From: Jacaranda mimosifolia
Taxonomy: Eukaryota; Streptophyta; Magnoliopsida; Lamiales; Bignoniaceae
Assembly: GCA_018894105.1 (NCBI GenBank)
Contig: CM032121.1
Location: 7,668,507-7,732,506, forward strand
Direction of reading: 5' to 3'
DNA length: 64,000 nucleotides
Made by a program: the position numbers and the translations under genes
In this document: positions 36,567 to 47,879 of the stretch, in pieces
Layout: every line of letters starts with the position of its first letter
How positions within the stretch are numbered: position 1 is the first letter of the stretch
Notes under the pieces: model-generated
Told to the model about the DNA's origin: nothing
Seen by the model: the letters and a program-made list of their open reading frames with translations, nothing else
The model's database searches: none

Positions 36567-38913
36567 TATTCAGTACTTTGACTCCCATTAACTTAACAAT
36601 ATATTACAACATTTTCCTAAAGTAGTACTTCTCCACCATTTCATGCCACAAATCACATTTCTCAATCATGAGTTCCATGATGATCGCAATTGGGATAAGG
36701 TTTTACGTGCCACAAAGGCAAACACACACTTGTAGCAAAAAGAAGAAAGTTAAAGGTAACCACCTTACCTTACCAAGAGCATGGGGAATATGTTAGTTGC
36801 ATGGTCACCTTGTATTTTCAGCTTTCCCATAAAAAAACAAAAAAAGAAAAGTAATGTGACTATAAATCTTTTTATCAAACCAACAACTTATGTAGTTTTT
36901 CTTGATCTCCAGCTAAGTTTACGTTGGATATAAATATATTTTGAACAAAAAAGTTTTTTTGTTAGTTCAAATTTAGGCATTTTTGGGTGTGATTTAAAGT
37001 GCTTGTTCTAAAATTCGACAAATAATTAGGGTTGTTGGTGAATTCGACGAAAATCTTTTGACGCTCAAATCAATATTGAGTTCGTGTATGAAAGTAATTA
37101 AGCAGAGAAAATAATAAGAATTTCGAAGATTGTATCCCTCTAAAGGGTAAATATGAGACTGGTGATAGCAGTAGATGATGGGTTGGCCTTACATATGTGG
37201 GTTAATTTGAGTGATTCAATACTCTTAAAATAAAACGGCTCTTAATTCTATTGATCTATTGAGATTGACAGGTTGATTCTAATCAAGCAAACCGACTCGA
37301 AAAGAAAAAAAAAATTAGTCCACTCCACTTTATCCCACATCATAATATTTTTAATTTTTTATTTTTTGAAAAAAAAAAAAAGTTATTCGGGCATAATTAT
37401 GACTATGGAATTTGTCAATTGTCAAACTCCCCTTCATTAGAAAGGTACGTGAAATTCATTCGTCCAAATATGCTGCAATGATTTCTTACTAAAATTAAGA
37501 AATGTAAAGATTGAAAAGAAAAAGGAAAAGAATGAGAAATGGACAAAAGCTAGTCCCTATCTGTCTATAATATATATATATATATATATATATAATATTT
37601 TGCTCCTCAAGTCGCTTTACAAATCAGCAAAAGTCGGTTCTTTCTCGAGCACTTAACTCTTATATCCTTGTAAAATTATTTTCTAGAATTACATCAAATA
37701 TTTTAAAAAATTCTATATAAATATTCAAATATTTTATAAAATATTTTCAGGTCACCGGACTATATTCTTGAGGTAAAATCAATAGATTGAAGCTTCATAT
37801 TGATGGCTAATTAACAAGCAATCCAAATTAATTAGTCTAATCTACTTATCCAATATTTAAAGGGAATTAATTAGAAATTATGAATAGGAAATTAAAGTAG
37901 TGATGAACCCAATTGAATAATTCATAAATCATGTATGTTCCACAACTTAATTAATCCAGTTTTATTCAGCTTAATTCATTTAGCCATCTCCATCATCACA
38001 CCATTGTCCCAACTTAATTGATTAGCTTTAGCCAACAAACTATTTAGGAAAAGCTTTCTATTTTTTTTTTTTTTTTTTTTGCTTTTCAATTGAAATCGCT
38101 CACCTTACATTTAATTAACGGCATGTTTGGTTAAGCTTATAAGCTATTTATAAAATACCTGAAAGTTTATAAAAATATTATAAAATATTCAATAAAATTT
38201 CTAATAAGGAACCTTACAAAATATCCAAATAAATTGCTAGGATTTATTAACACTTCAGAAAAGAAATAAAGAGTCTATAACTTGTTTTAATACCTAAATA
38301 ATTTCTTAATTAATTTTACTCTCACCAAAGATAAAATTGCTATTATTTTAATTTATAAGCTCTATGATCTTAGTTTATTCAAATATTTTAGAATTTTATT
38401 TTAAAATAAAATGTGATATCTTATAAATTTTAAAAAAAATTATAAATCTTTTTGAATAAGTTTAGGTGAGCACCCTCTAACTTGTGTCTATCTTATATCA
38501 TCTACTAACACAACTTGCTTGGTTGTATCTAATTAGAAAGATATTAATTATAAGCTTAAAAAATGGACATGATATTTAGTAGTTTAAATCAAATCTCAGA
38601 AGTATTATTTTAACTACAAAAATGAATTAAGAGAACTTTTTATTTTAATGAGCATTTTAAAAGACTAATCTAATTTTTAAATACACGCGTGAGCTTAAAA
38701 TCTCAAAATACTTATAAATGTCTCCAAAAGATTTAAATGACTGCAATTATTTTTTTTAAAAAGAAAAAGAAAATTCTCTAATTTTATTGCAGCCGAGATT
38801 TTTTTTCCCCTTAAATGCCTTATATATGTATTAAGGGCCCTTTATAAGTATAAATAAATTAGTCATTGTTTAATTGCTATATTGTATAGTAGTGACAATT
38901 AATTCTTGACATT

Positions 38914-39032
38914 GAGAGAGCGCGCGCGCGCACACACACACATATATATATATTCACACACACATACATGTGTTTGTGTGTGTGTGGGTGGTTGGGTGAG
39001 TGGGTGGAGCCGGTGGATGGGGTGGGTGGGGG
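38914..39032. repeat. Compound microsatellite followed by a G-rich, quadruplex-prone tract
   Basis: GA, CG, CA, TA, CA and TG repeat runs follow one another from 38914 to 38985. They are followed by GGG, GGG, GGG, GGGG, GGG and GGGGG blocks (38986-39032) on the plus strand. No gene covers it. Confidence 0.75.
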
Positions 39033-40420
39033 TTGTAAAGAAAGTATTCAGGTTGATCTCCAACTGTTCTTTTTGATATTAACCTCGTCTTGTCTCTTCT
39101 CACTAGCATCTGGACACCCCCTTTTCAATTAATCTCGAAATTCCAATTAATTCCGAGCTAGCTGGGTAGCTGCTGATTAATTAATTGACTCCCATCACTT
39201 AGCTTGAAAAATCTCATGCTTAAAGGAATTGCCCTTTCCAGCTGTAACATTTTTACTTCATGATCATGCTCTTCCAACTCCCTTAACCTACAATTTAGCC
39301 CCGCCTAATTACGTATGGTCCAGGTAAATGTAAGATGCTAATTAATATAAAACAATATATATGTCCACTACATCACAAAATATTTTAATTGTCGCAATCT
39401 CAATGTTGTCATTAATATTATATATATATATATATATATTAGGTAATGATAATTTTTTTTTGTCACAATAATGATTTTAAGAAGTTAAAAAATTCAAAAA
39501 TTGAATTGATATGGGGGGTTTCCACTTTTTACCTATTCATTTCTACTTAAATCGTTCAACGAACATTCCAACGATCCAAAGAAAGATCTCTTGGCTCAGT
39601 ACTAATTAACTTCTGGGATCTCATATACTACCCTGCAGATAACAACTACAACATTCACCAGTCTGGCCCCTACCTTACAAAGTGGCTTGATGGCTGAAGC
39701 ACTCCCAAGGTGATAATGTCTTAAGGGTCAGCTCGACGCTGACCGACTAATACTCCCACACAGTAAGAGTGGGTTGAGTCAGTATTCATCCACGAGAGGC
39801 GTACTCGTATATACGTCTTTTGAGGCTTTCCCTCATAATATACTTAATTGTTGCAATTGATCAAAATGACAGAAGCAAAGTCGTCATGATTAATAACGGC
39901 AACTGTTAAATATAATTTTCATTATTAACAATTAGTGACACATATATAATAATAATTATAATAAAAATTATTACGGTAATATATAAAAGTTTTGTGCAAA
40001 TTATATATGTGTTATCGAAAATGTAAACATGTCACTAATCATCAATATTAGCATATTAATTTATGAAAGTATTGTTAGTTTAATTTGAAAAATATCATTG
40101 ATGATGATAACTTTGACTATTTTAATTAGTAGCTAAAATTGGTTTTTCTTGCAGCAGTTGTGGTGTCTGCTAAAGAAATATGTAATCCATTGACATATAT
40201 CTAGCTAACTGCTAACGCACATATGGCACACGTACTACACATGTTGCTTGCAACATAAAACATGTCCACTTATCCTAAAAATAACAAAAAACAACATCTG
40301 TTCAAGGTATCTTTCTTTCTTCCTTTCCCATTAACCAGCCGTCTTTGAATTCTCAGATATGACGTTGCCCTACTCAATAATATTACTCATCTCTCCTTTA
40401 TCTCTATTCTCACTAGCTAG

Positions 40421-40430
40421 CTATAAGTAT
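40421..40430 (+). promoter_or_regulatory. Candidate TATA box of the NAC gene
   Basis: CTATAAGTAT lies about 175 bases before the NAC start codon. It would predict a leader of roughly 145 nt containing a CA microsatellite. The next bases (CACACCCCAAACACAAC) look like a plant leader. Confidence 0.45.
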
Positions 40431-40541
40431 CACACCCCAAACACAACATAAAAATATTAGTATGTATATATTACTCTCTGCCACTTATCTCTCTTCTTCT
40501 TCTTGGTTCTTGATATTCTCATAAAATAATGTAATTACAAG

Positions 40542-40564
40542 CACACACACACACACACACACAC
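40542..40564. repeat. (CA)n microsatellite in the predicted 5' leader of the NAC gene
   Basis: About 11 CA units end roughly 36 bases before the ATG. If the TATA box assignment is right, this repeat is transcribed. Confidence 0.85.
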
Positions 40565-40600
40565 ATATATTTCCTTCTGCAGGTTACTTGTTTTAATTGT

Positions 40601-41699
40601 ATGATGGGAGACAAGAAAATGGTGTTGCCTCCAGGGTTTCAGTTCGATCCGACCGATGAAGAACTAATTGTTTACTTTCTGTGTAGAAAGGCTGCAAGCT
40701 TACCCTGCTACCCTAATATAATTCCTGATCTTGATTACTATGCAGCTGATCCTTGGGGCGTTAATGGTCATATTCTTTGTCTCAATACTTCTTCTTCTTC
40801 TTCTTCTTCTTTTTTTATTTTGTTTTAATTTTTTTTTAACTTTTGTCTGTTTTTGGGAAGTAAAAAGAGAATAGAAATTAATGACAAGGGTACATACCCA
40901 TTGCTTTTATTAAAATCCTTTTGTCATTAATTGACTACAAAGTACACCCAAAAAATCTAAGTTTTCCTTTTCTTTTTTTTTTTTTTGGTTGAATTTTCAA
41001 GAATATTGTGTGTGTGTGTATATAAATATTGTTGTTGATTACTAATTAAGAATTTTAATTTTGAATTTTTTGACTAATAGAGAAGGCGTTTTGGAGTAAA
41101 GGGGAATGGTACTTCTTCAGCAGATTGATGCAAAATCGCAGTACGAGAAAAGGGTTCTGGAAGGAGACAGGTTTGAGTGAGCCCATCTTCGCAACTGACG
41201 GAAATGAAGTTGGCATAAAAAGATATCTTGTGTATAATTTTGCTGATATTCAAGTTGGCCCAAACCTGCAAACTAATTGGACAATGGAGGAATATCATCT
41301 GCCCAAAGTTGGGTTCTCCAAGAAATCTTCTCATCAAATCGGAGAAAATCAATTACAAGTGAGCACACACACACACACACACACACACACTTTAAATAAT
41401 TTGTTTTTTTTTTTAAATATATATTTATATACTTGCTAATTTTCTTATATATATATATATATATATATAGATGGGTTTCTCATAATTATCTTCATTTTTC
41501 ATTAACCAATTGATGTGTATATATATAGGATATGAATGAATGGGTTCTATGTCGAGTTCATGATCAAGAAAATTCACAAGGGAGTGATTATTATTACCAG
41601 AAAAGTAATAGCGGCGATGGAGTTGAGCTCTCGTATCTTGATGAAGTTTTTTGCTCTATGGAAGATGATGATCAAGAAGAGATAACTTTTCCAAGTTAA
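40601..41699 (+). CDS. XND1: NAC-domain transcription factor, XND1/NAC104-like
   Basis: The model has three exons: 40601-40766, 41081-41358 and 41529-41699, joining in frame to 204 aa (Arabidopsis XND1 is about 190 aa). XND1 is a nuclear NAC protein that blocks xylem vessel differentiation, secondary-wall deposition and cell death. The N-terminal NAC domain covers about residues 8-165: LPPGFQFDPTDEELIVYFL, DPWGVN, KGEWYFFS, GIKRYLVYN, TNWTMEEYHLP and WVLCRV. The short acidic C-terminus ELSYLDEVFCSMEDDD matches the XND1-specific tail, which sets it apart from other NACs. Two ATG codons are adjacent (40601, 40604); either could start. Intron 1 begins right beside a TTC repeat and intron 2 starts with a CA repeat. 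The tail has Tyr184 where Arabidopsis has Cys. Orthology is inferred from memory-based comparison. Confidence 0.9.
40788..40810. repeat. (TTC)n microsatellite in NAC intron 1
   Basis: About seven TTC units start 22 bases after the exon 1 donor site. Confidence 0.8.
41364..41390. repeat. (CA)n microsatellite at the start of NAC intron 2
   Basis: About 13 CA units begin five bases after the donor (GTGAG), followed further on by a TA repeat at 41449-41468. Confidence 0.85.
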
Positions 41700-42601
41700 T
41701 TAGATTTTAAGCTATTAGAGTCTGGAATATACTATATATGTATATTTTTGACTAATTAAGCTAAGCTAAAATATGGGTTTTTGTCTTAATAGTTTAAAGC
41801 ATGCTTCATTAGAAAGATCTGTGGCTGAGTGCTACCTACTTCTATGTTCATACAAAGCTGCTTAATATACATGTAATATTACTCGGTAATTACTATGTTG
41901 AAAAAAAAAAAAAAAAAACATATTTTGTGGAGTTTTGAATATTATTGCATATACTCATATATATATATATATATATGCTTGGCTTTTTTAATAAATAAAA
42001 TGCAATTAGTTTGATTTATCTTTTATGCATAATTACTTCCGTTGATCTATGCTACATGAGTGGAAGTGACTCCATTTTACAATATTATCAGAAAATTAAA
42101 ATAAAATCATCCTTAGTAAGTAATTAAACAGGATGAGTTCAACCATTTCTAGGGCATTTTCAGTGCTGTTTGTTAAATTCCTTTATTTATTTATTTTTCT
42201 CTTTTGGTTAAGGTATAAAAAGAATATTTACCTCCGAAATTTAATTAAAGCTAGCCATGATGAACCATTCTTTCATACATATTTTTCTTTTCATGAATAT
42301 ATATGCACCAAGCAATTGCATACCAAATTTAGGTAGCTCACATACTAGTAAGAGTTACTTTAATTTATTGAGGATGCATGTGAATATTTTTGTTAATTAT
42401 TATTTTCTCTTTTGGGAATCTTTAATATATATAATTTTTTATATATCTCATTGTTATTTTGTACAATTTTTACACAAACATATAATTGCGATTATCTGCT
42501 CATAGAATCTATTTAATTAATTAACCTTTATGGCCACATATTATAAGTTGATGCAATGATTAATTATTTCTCATGCGTCCTTATCCTACTACAAAAATTA
42601 A

Positions 42602-42673
42602 GGGAATGTTTGGTTATATTTTCCCAAAATAATTTTGTTTTTGTTTTGGGGAAACATAACCAAACATATTCTT
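42602..42673. repeat. Short foldback (inverted repeat)
   Basis: GGAATGTTTGGTTATATTTT and AAACATAACCAAACATATTC are inverted copies of each other around a T-rich loop. A related single arm (TATGTTTGGTTATGTTTTCC) lies at 60571-60590, so this is a dispersed short repeat, probably MITE-derived. Confidence 0.6.
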
Positions 42674-43429
42674 ATTTTCTTTTCAAAACTTTTTTTTTTT
42701 AATATATACATACATATTATATATATATACATTATATATATATTTTATTATTATTCTAACAATAAAAAAATCACTTATTTCCATATTCACCCCCAAAAAC
42801 CTAATAAAAAAGCTCAATAAATGCATTTTAATTTTAATTAAAATACAATCATCAAGAAGTATATAAATATATATAATATTGAAAATGAGAACTCATAATA
42901 AATTATGCATGTATAACTACATGTTATCTTTTATAGACTCTAATATGGGGGTGTCAATTTCCTATTGGGTATAGAATTTTGAGTCTTAGAGAGTTCAAAC
43001 CCTACCTCGACTCAAAGACTTAATATACGCACGATTTTTAATTCTAACCATTCATATGGGATGGTCCCAATACTGGCAGTGGCAGCCCAGTTGGTTCACT
43101 TAATTGTGACGTTGTTGCGCTTCAGAGTTGTAAAATTTCACATGGTACTAAATTATATAGGTTTATATCTACACCAAAAAAGCTAGCTGTAAGATCCTTT
43201 TATTTATTTATTTATTTATTTTTTTGAAAAAAAAAATATATTGGATTGGACTTCTAATCACAATTAATCCTATGAATTAACTGCTTAGTGTACGGTGTAC
43301 CCTAATTTTACCAGATTTAAGTGGAACTTACATTCACTGAGTGATCTTAATTTGGGCTTTCGTGTAAAATTCAGTAAAAATTTCAGTTTAGGTCATAAGA
43401 TGGCCATAAGCTGCAAAAGCCCGACTATA

Positions 43430-43520
43430 TGTGTTTGAGGCCCAAACATATAGGGCCATCGTCTGAAAAAAGATCAGAAGAGTGGCCCAAAAAAACCAGA
43501 CAAATCTCCGTTGGCCCATT
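43430..43520. promoter_or_regulatory. Cluster of GGCCCA (site II-like) motifs without an adjacent gene
   Basis: GGCCCAAAC (43439), GGGCCATC (43453), GGCCCAAAAA (43484) and GGCCCATTT (43515) occur within 90 bases, in DNA richer in GC than the surroundings. Such clusters mark promoters of housekeeping plant genes. No gene starts nearby; the next plus-strand gene is BCKDH E1-alpha 4.4 kb away. Confidence 0.3.
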
Positions 43521-43707
43521 TCTCAACTGAAGCTGCGCCCATACTCTGCACCTAACGGATACCCACAAGTACCGATGCAGCTAAAACAACAAATAAAAAT
43601 GAAGTAATTTTGTAAGTCAGACATGCCACAGATCTATTTCAATAATCTGAAAAATATAAATGTGAATTAATTTTTAATTTTTATACATATTCATATTTAC
43701 ATTCGAG

Positions 43708-46700
43708 TAGGGGTGGCAATTTGGGTAGTCAGGTGGATTCGGGTTGAGTTGAAGTAAGGATATAATATTAATTTTCTCAACCCTAACCCAATCCAACCTG
43801 ACGACAACCTGAAAATACTCAACATTATCCCAACTTGAATCGTATCAGGTCAGGTTTTGATTGACTTGATTTTTATTAGGTCAACTCACCACTCAAATCC
43901 ACATAATCCAACCTGCTAATCTGATTTAAAATAATTATTTCAAAATTTTATTTTAATTTTTAGAATTTTTTTGGCATTTTTATTTTTTGATTTTATCTAT
44001 TCTTAATTATTAATAAATTAAAATAGGAGTAAGAAATTCTTATCATAAATTCACAATAGCATCTTTATAAAAAAAAAATTTAAGTGAACCACATAATATA
44101 TTAATTTTAGGACTTTTTGTTCCTTTCACTTTGTAGTATCTATCATCATTATAAAAATATTGAAATTAGAACATGACTTATTTTTAAAAATAGCATACTC
44201 TTTCAAGTTTTATTCACACACTCTTTTTAATTTTTGTATCTTTTGTATCAATCAAATTATCTTTTTTAACTTCTTAAAGTGACATTATTTGTCTACTTTA
44301 TATTGATTCAATTAAGTGGCACATAAATCAACAAAAATATTATCAAGCAAATAAGTAAACAAGTATTTTAATTGAACACATAATGTATCATAAAAACTTT
44401 CTTGGGTCTTTTGAATTTTTTATAACTTCTCAATAGAAAGAATTCTTGTCTATTTATATACTAGCATTGTTCCCGTGCTATGCACGGACTTTTACGAATA
44501 CTATATATTAATGTTACTCTAAATCATAGATATAATTAACAATTAATATAAAAATAAAAATATTACAAAAAATGCTCAATTAATGAGTAAAACAAAATAT
44601 TACAATAACATGTAAACATTTGGCATTAAAAGTTTGAAACATGTAAAGACATCAAATAATTTGATGTGCTATATACATGATATTATGGGAAAATAAATTT
44701 GAAAATTATTCAGTAAGAAGTTAAAAAAACTTAAAACTTTTAAAGATAAAAGCATATGAGTAAGATTATAATCTCCTCAAAATATAGAAAATATTACAAC
44801 AAAAACTAAAAGATAGTTGTATTAAAAAATACAAAAATATATAGAACATAAGATTAATGGGCTAAAAAGTCATTAAAAAAAAAAAAACTTAGAAGTGTAA
44901 CATTTAAAGACTACTTTAAACTAAAAAGAAGATGACTATATATTAAGTTGAAAGTTAAAATATATAGAACTAAATAATAGTCTACAAAAAATTTAAAGAA
45001 AAGTATATCTTATTTTAATTTTTTATTAAATCAACCAAGTCAATACAAAACTATGATAATAAAGATAAAAAAAAAATAAAAAATAGATTAAATTATGCCT
45101 ATCAATATTATAAACTTAAAAAATTAATGAGTGTATTTTCTATTGATAATATCATCTCATAATTTTTCATAGAATCAATTAAGTTTAAAGAATATATATA
45201 GATGAAGTAGTATATAGACTTTTTGAAAAGAGTTAGAATTATACATATATAATTGCATATATATGAGAAAAAAATAAAATTAATGGACTTACAAAATTAC
45301 AATTCAAAAAATAAAAAATTCTAAAAATATTAAACCAAAATAATAAATTTTATCCTATAAAATAGTAAATTTAGAGAACAGCAACAAAAAAAAGCTTAAA
45401 AATAAAAAGCAAACTAACTAATAACTTGATTGGAGGAATGAATGAAAAAAAAAATACTAAATGTAAAATAAGATTTTTTCGAAACAATTGGAAAAATAAA
45501 CAAATAAATGAAATAAATAATAGAATTTATCAATGACTAAAGCAAAAAATATAGCAATTAAAAATTAATAAATTATAAAATATTAAAAATAATGAATATA
45601 CCTCATCTTGCAAAATTACAAAATTAAATGATCAAAAAGTGAAAGATAAAAAAATAAAAAAATAAATTGATAACTTAAACTAAGTAATAAACAAAAAAGA
45701 TATAAAAGGTATAGGATTTTAACAATAAAAGTTAGATGACTGACTTTATTCATAGTTGAAGAGAAAATTATAAGCATTAGAATCCAAAAAGTCTCTTCCA
45801 TAATATAAAATAACAAAATTAAATGAATAAAATGAAATCAAAACACTGAACAAAGAAAAATCAAGCAATCAATTAATAACTTGAAGAATAAAAGAATAAC
45901 ACGCACAAAGAGGTAGAGAAAAAGAAATGCTAGAGAACTGAGAGTATTAATAAAATGACTTTCAAAATACTATATTTATAGTGGTATAAACATAAATTAG
46001 TTATTAGAGATAAGAAAAAAATTATAAATTTTTTTATCAAATTATGGAGTTTAAATGATTAAGGAATCATCTATATATTGAGAGTAGAGATAAAAAATAT
46101 TTTGTAGATAAAATGCAATTGTATTATGGTATTACATATAAATAAAGAATGATTTGTTCCAATCAAAAAAAGATTTTAAAAATCTTGATACATTTAATGA
46201 AAAAATAATATCAAATTAATAACCAATAATAAAATGAAATTTTTTTAATTTAATTGAAAAACTCAGAATTCTAAGAATTTAGAATTTGATCAAAATTGTA
46301 CAATTATGGGTCCCACACTATTGTGCTATAGATAATAGTATAGATAGATAGATATATAGATATGCATAGAAGAGTTTTTAACACATCTAAACATCTATAA
46401 CATTATCTCATCATCAATGATATGAAAGAGATAATATCAATTTTGATTTATCAACTGAAACTCAAAAAAGAAATCATTTATCTAATGAAGAATTTTCTTT
46501 TCAAATATGATACATCCATATCAGTTAGAGATAAATAAGAATAAATATTTTTAAGAACGAAATAAATAATATCAAATTTAATAACCAACAATTAATGAAT
46601 TTTTTTGAATTTAATTAAAGAACTCAAAATTCTAAGAATTTGCCACTTGGCCAAAATTGCAATCAAAATTGAGTAATTGTGAGTCCCACACTGTTGTGCT

Positions 46701-47102
46701 ATATATAATAGTATAGATGTAAAATCTTGCATTGCATAAGGCCTGAGAAATTTTTTTAGGATAATTCAATAGTCAAAGTAGTATTTTGTCAACTATTTAC
46801 AGAATAACTTTCATGCCCGCTTGGATACCAAAAAATAACTATTAGAGACAGTATAAAATTATAATTATCCATTCTATATGTTTGCAAAAATAGATAAGAC
46901 CGAAAAATATTTTGATATTGCTAAAGCTCAAATTTTCAAGTTTTATTTTGTTATTTTATATTTTTACTCCTAAAAAATTTAAATTTTATTTGTTTGATTC
47001 GACTTGGATCTAATTGGTTCATGTAGATTCGGGTTGTCGTGTGAGCCAAAGTCAAATTTCGGGTTGTTCATGTAACCTAAAATTCAACCCAACTCAACCC
47101 TA
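43708..47102. mobile_element. Probable degenerate hAT-type element, split by a Helitron
   Basis: The left end TAGGGGTGGCAATTTGGGTA and the reverse complement of the right end, TAGGGTTGAGTTGGGTTGAA, resemble the common plant TAGGGGTGGCAA ends. GATTCGGGTTG motifs occur near both termini. The flanks do not form a clear target duplication, so the pairing of these ends is inferred. Without the inner Helitron it would be about 1.1 kb. Confidence 0.4.
44461..46717 (-). mobile_element. Non-autonomous Helitron, minus-strand orientation
   Basis: Read on the minus strand, it starts with TC (TCTATACTATTATATATAGC, from 46717) and ends with CTAG at 44461. A perfect 6-bp stem hairpin, CCGTGC-ATA-GCACGG (44487-44473), lies 8 bases before the terminal CTAG. 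The element is preceded by A and followed by T, the A|T insertion rule of Helitrons. There are no inverted repeats or target duplication. The interior is about 80% A+T with no Rep/helicase frame. A second, similar 5' terminus sits inside at 46344. Confidence 0.78.
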
Positions 47103-47879
47103 GTTAATATCTACACATGTGTACATTATATAAAGATTGCTAATAAATAGATGTACGTACAAATATATACATATGTAATTGGTAATAATTAACAACCACG
47201 TCGTGATTCCAAATATTGGTACAATTACAAAGAAGAAAAATTATATTAATGATGAATTCTGTGGGTGTAATTGTAGAATATACATAGTAAAAAAGAACAT
47301 TAATAAATAAATGTAAAAAGAGAGTTATCTTAGATAAATTATCATATTTTTAAAAATAATTATGAATAAAACACCTTTTAGTAATTTTTATACTATTTTG
47401 ATATTTTTGAAAGCATACAATATTAAAGTAAGACTTTATTTACTTATGAAATGGATTGGACAGTGCCAAACATGTTAAAACATTATTTTAAATTTTTTAT
47501 TTTATGTTATATTTTATATCGTATTTAATTTTTAATCAATTATTTTTATGAAATGATATTAAACTCATGTGAGAAGTGTATCCTATCCTGTGACAATTGA
47601 CAGAGATAATATTTAAAAAGCTGGAGCATTGAAGATGCATGAACCCATATCCTTAATTTAATAATTAAATTAAATTTAGTACCTTGGGCTTTGGAATTGC
47701 CTACAATTTTTCACGTGGCAAGCAAATCCAATCATTATAAGCAAATACCATTCTACTAGCTATATTGCTCTCCGCTTCCAATTTCGGAATATACCAAAAT
47801 CTTCAACAACGATTTTTCCGTGTTTAACTTCCCCTCTTTCTGAAAATTACATTCCTTCTTCTCATCTTCTTGAGACCCA
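47103..47879. other. Upstream region of the BCKDH E1-alpha gene
   Basis: AT-rich, with one diverged MITE copy (47480-47625). The last 150 bases are pyrimidine-rich and likely include the leader (CTTCCCCTCTTTC, CTTCTTCTCATCTTC). No clear TATA box. Confidence 0.5.
47480..47625. mobile_element. Short AT-rich MITE, copy f (diverged)
   Basis: Carries the family interior TTTTTAATCAATTATTTTTA and the TATTTTATATCGTATTTAAT segment, but the terminal repeats are poorly kept. Boundaries are approximate. Confidence 0.35.

Larger units (their letters stand above)
33106..40420. other. Intergenic region between HDA14 and the NAC gene
   Basis: No gene was recognised in over 7 kb. Besides the elements listed separately, it has a T30-type run (35409-35440), an AAT microsatellite (36530-36564), an A12 run (37369-37381), TA repeats (37570-37593, 39419-39440) and an interspersed GC-richer patch at about 39560-39845 of unknown origin. 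The DNA at 37020-37220 looks like a decayed repeat but has no diagnostic ends. Confidence 0.5.
41700..43707. other. Intergenic region after the NAC gene
   Basis: No gene was recognised. It holds the NAC 3' UTR, an A18 run (41900-41917), TA repeats, a foldback sequence (42602-42673) and a cluster of GGCCCA motifs (43430-43520) described separately. Confidence 0.5.
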
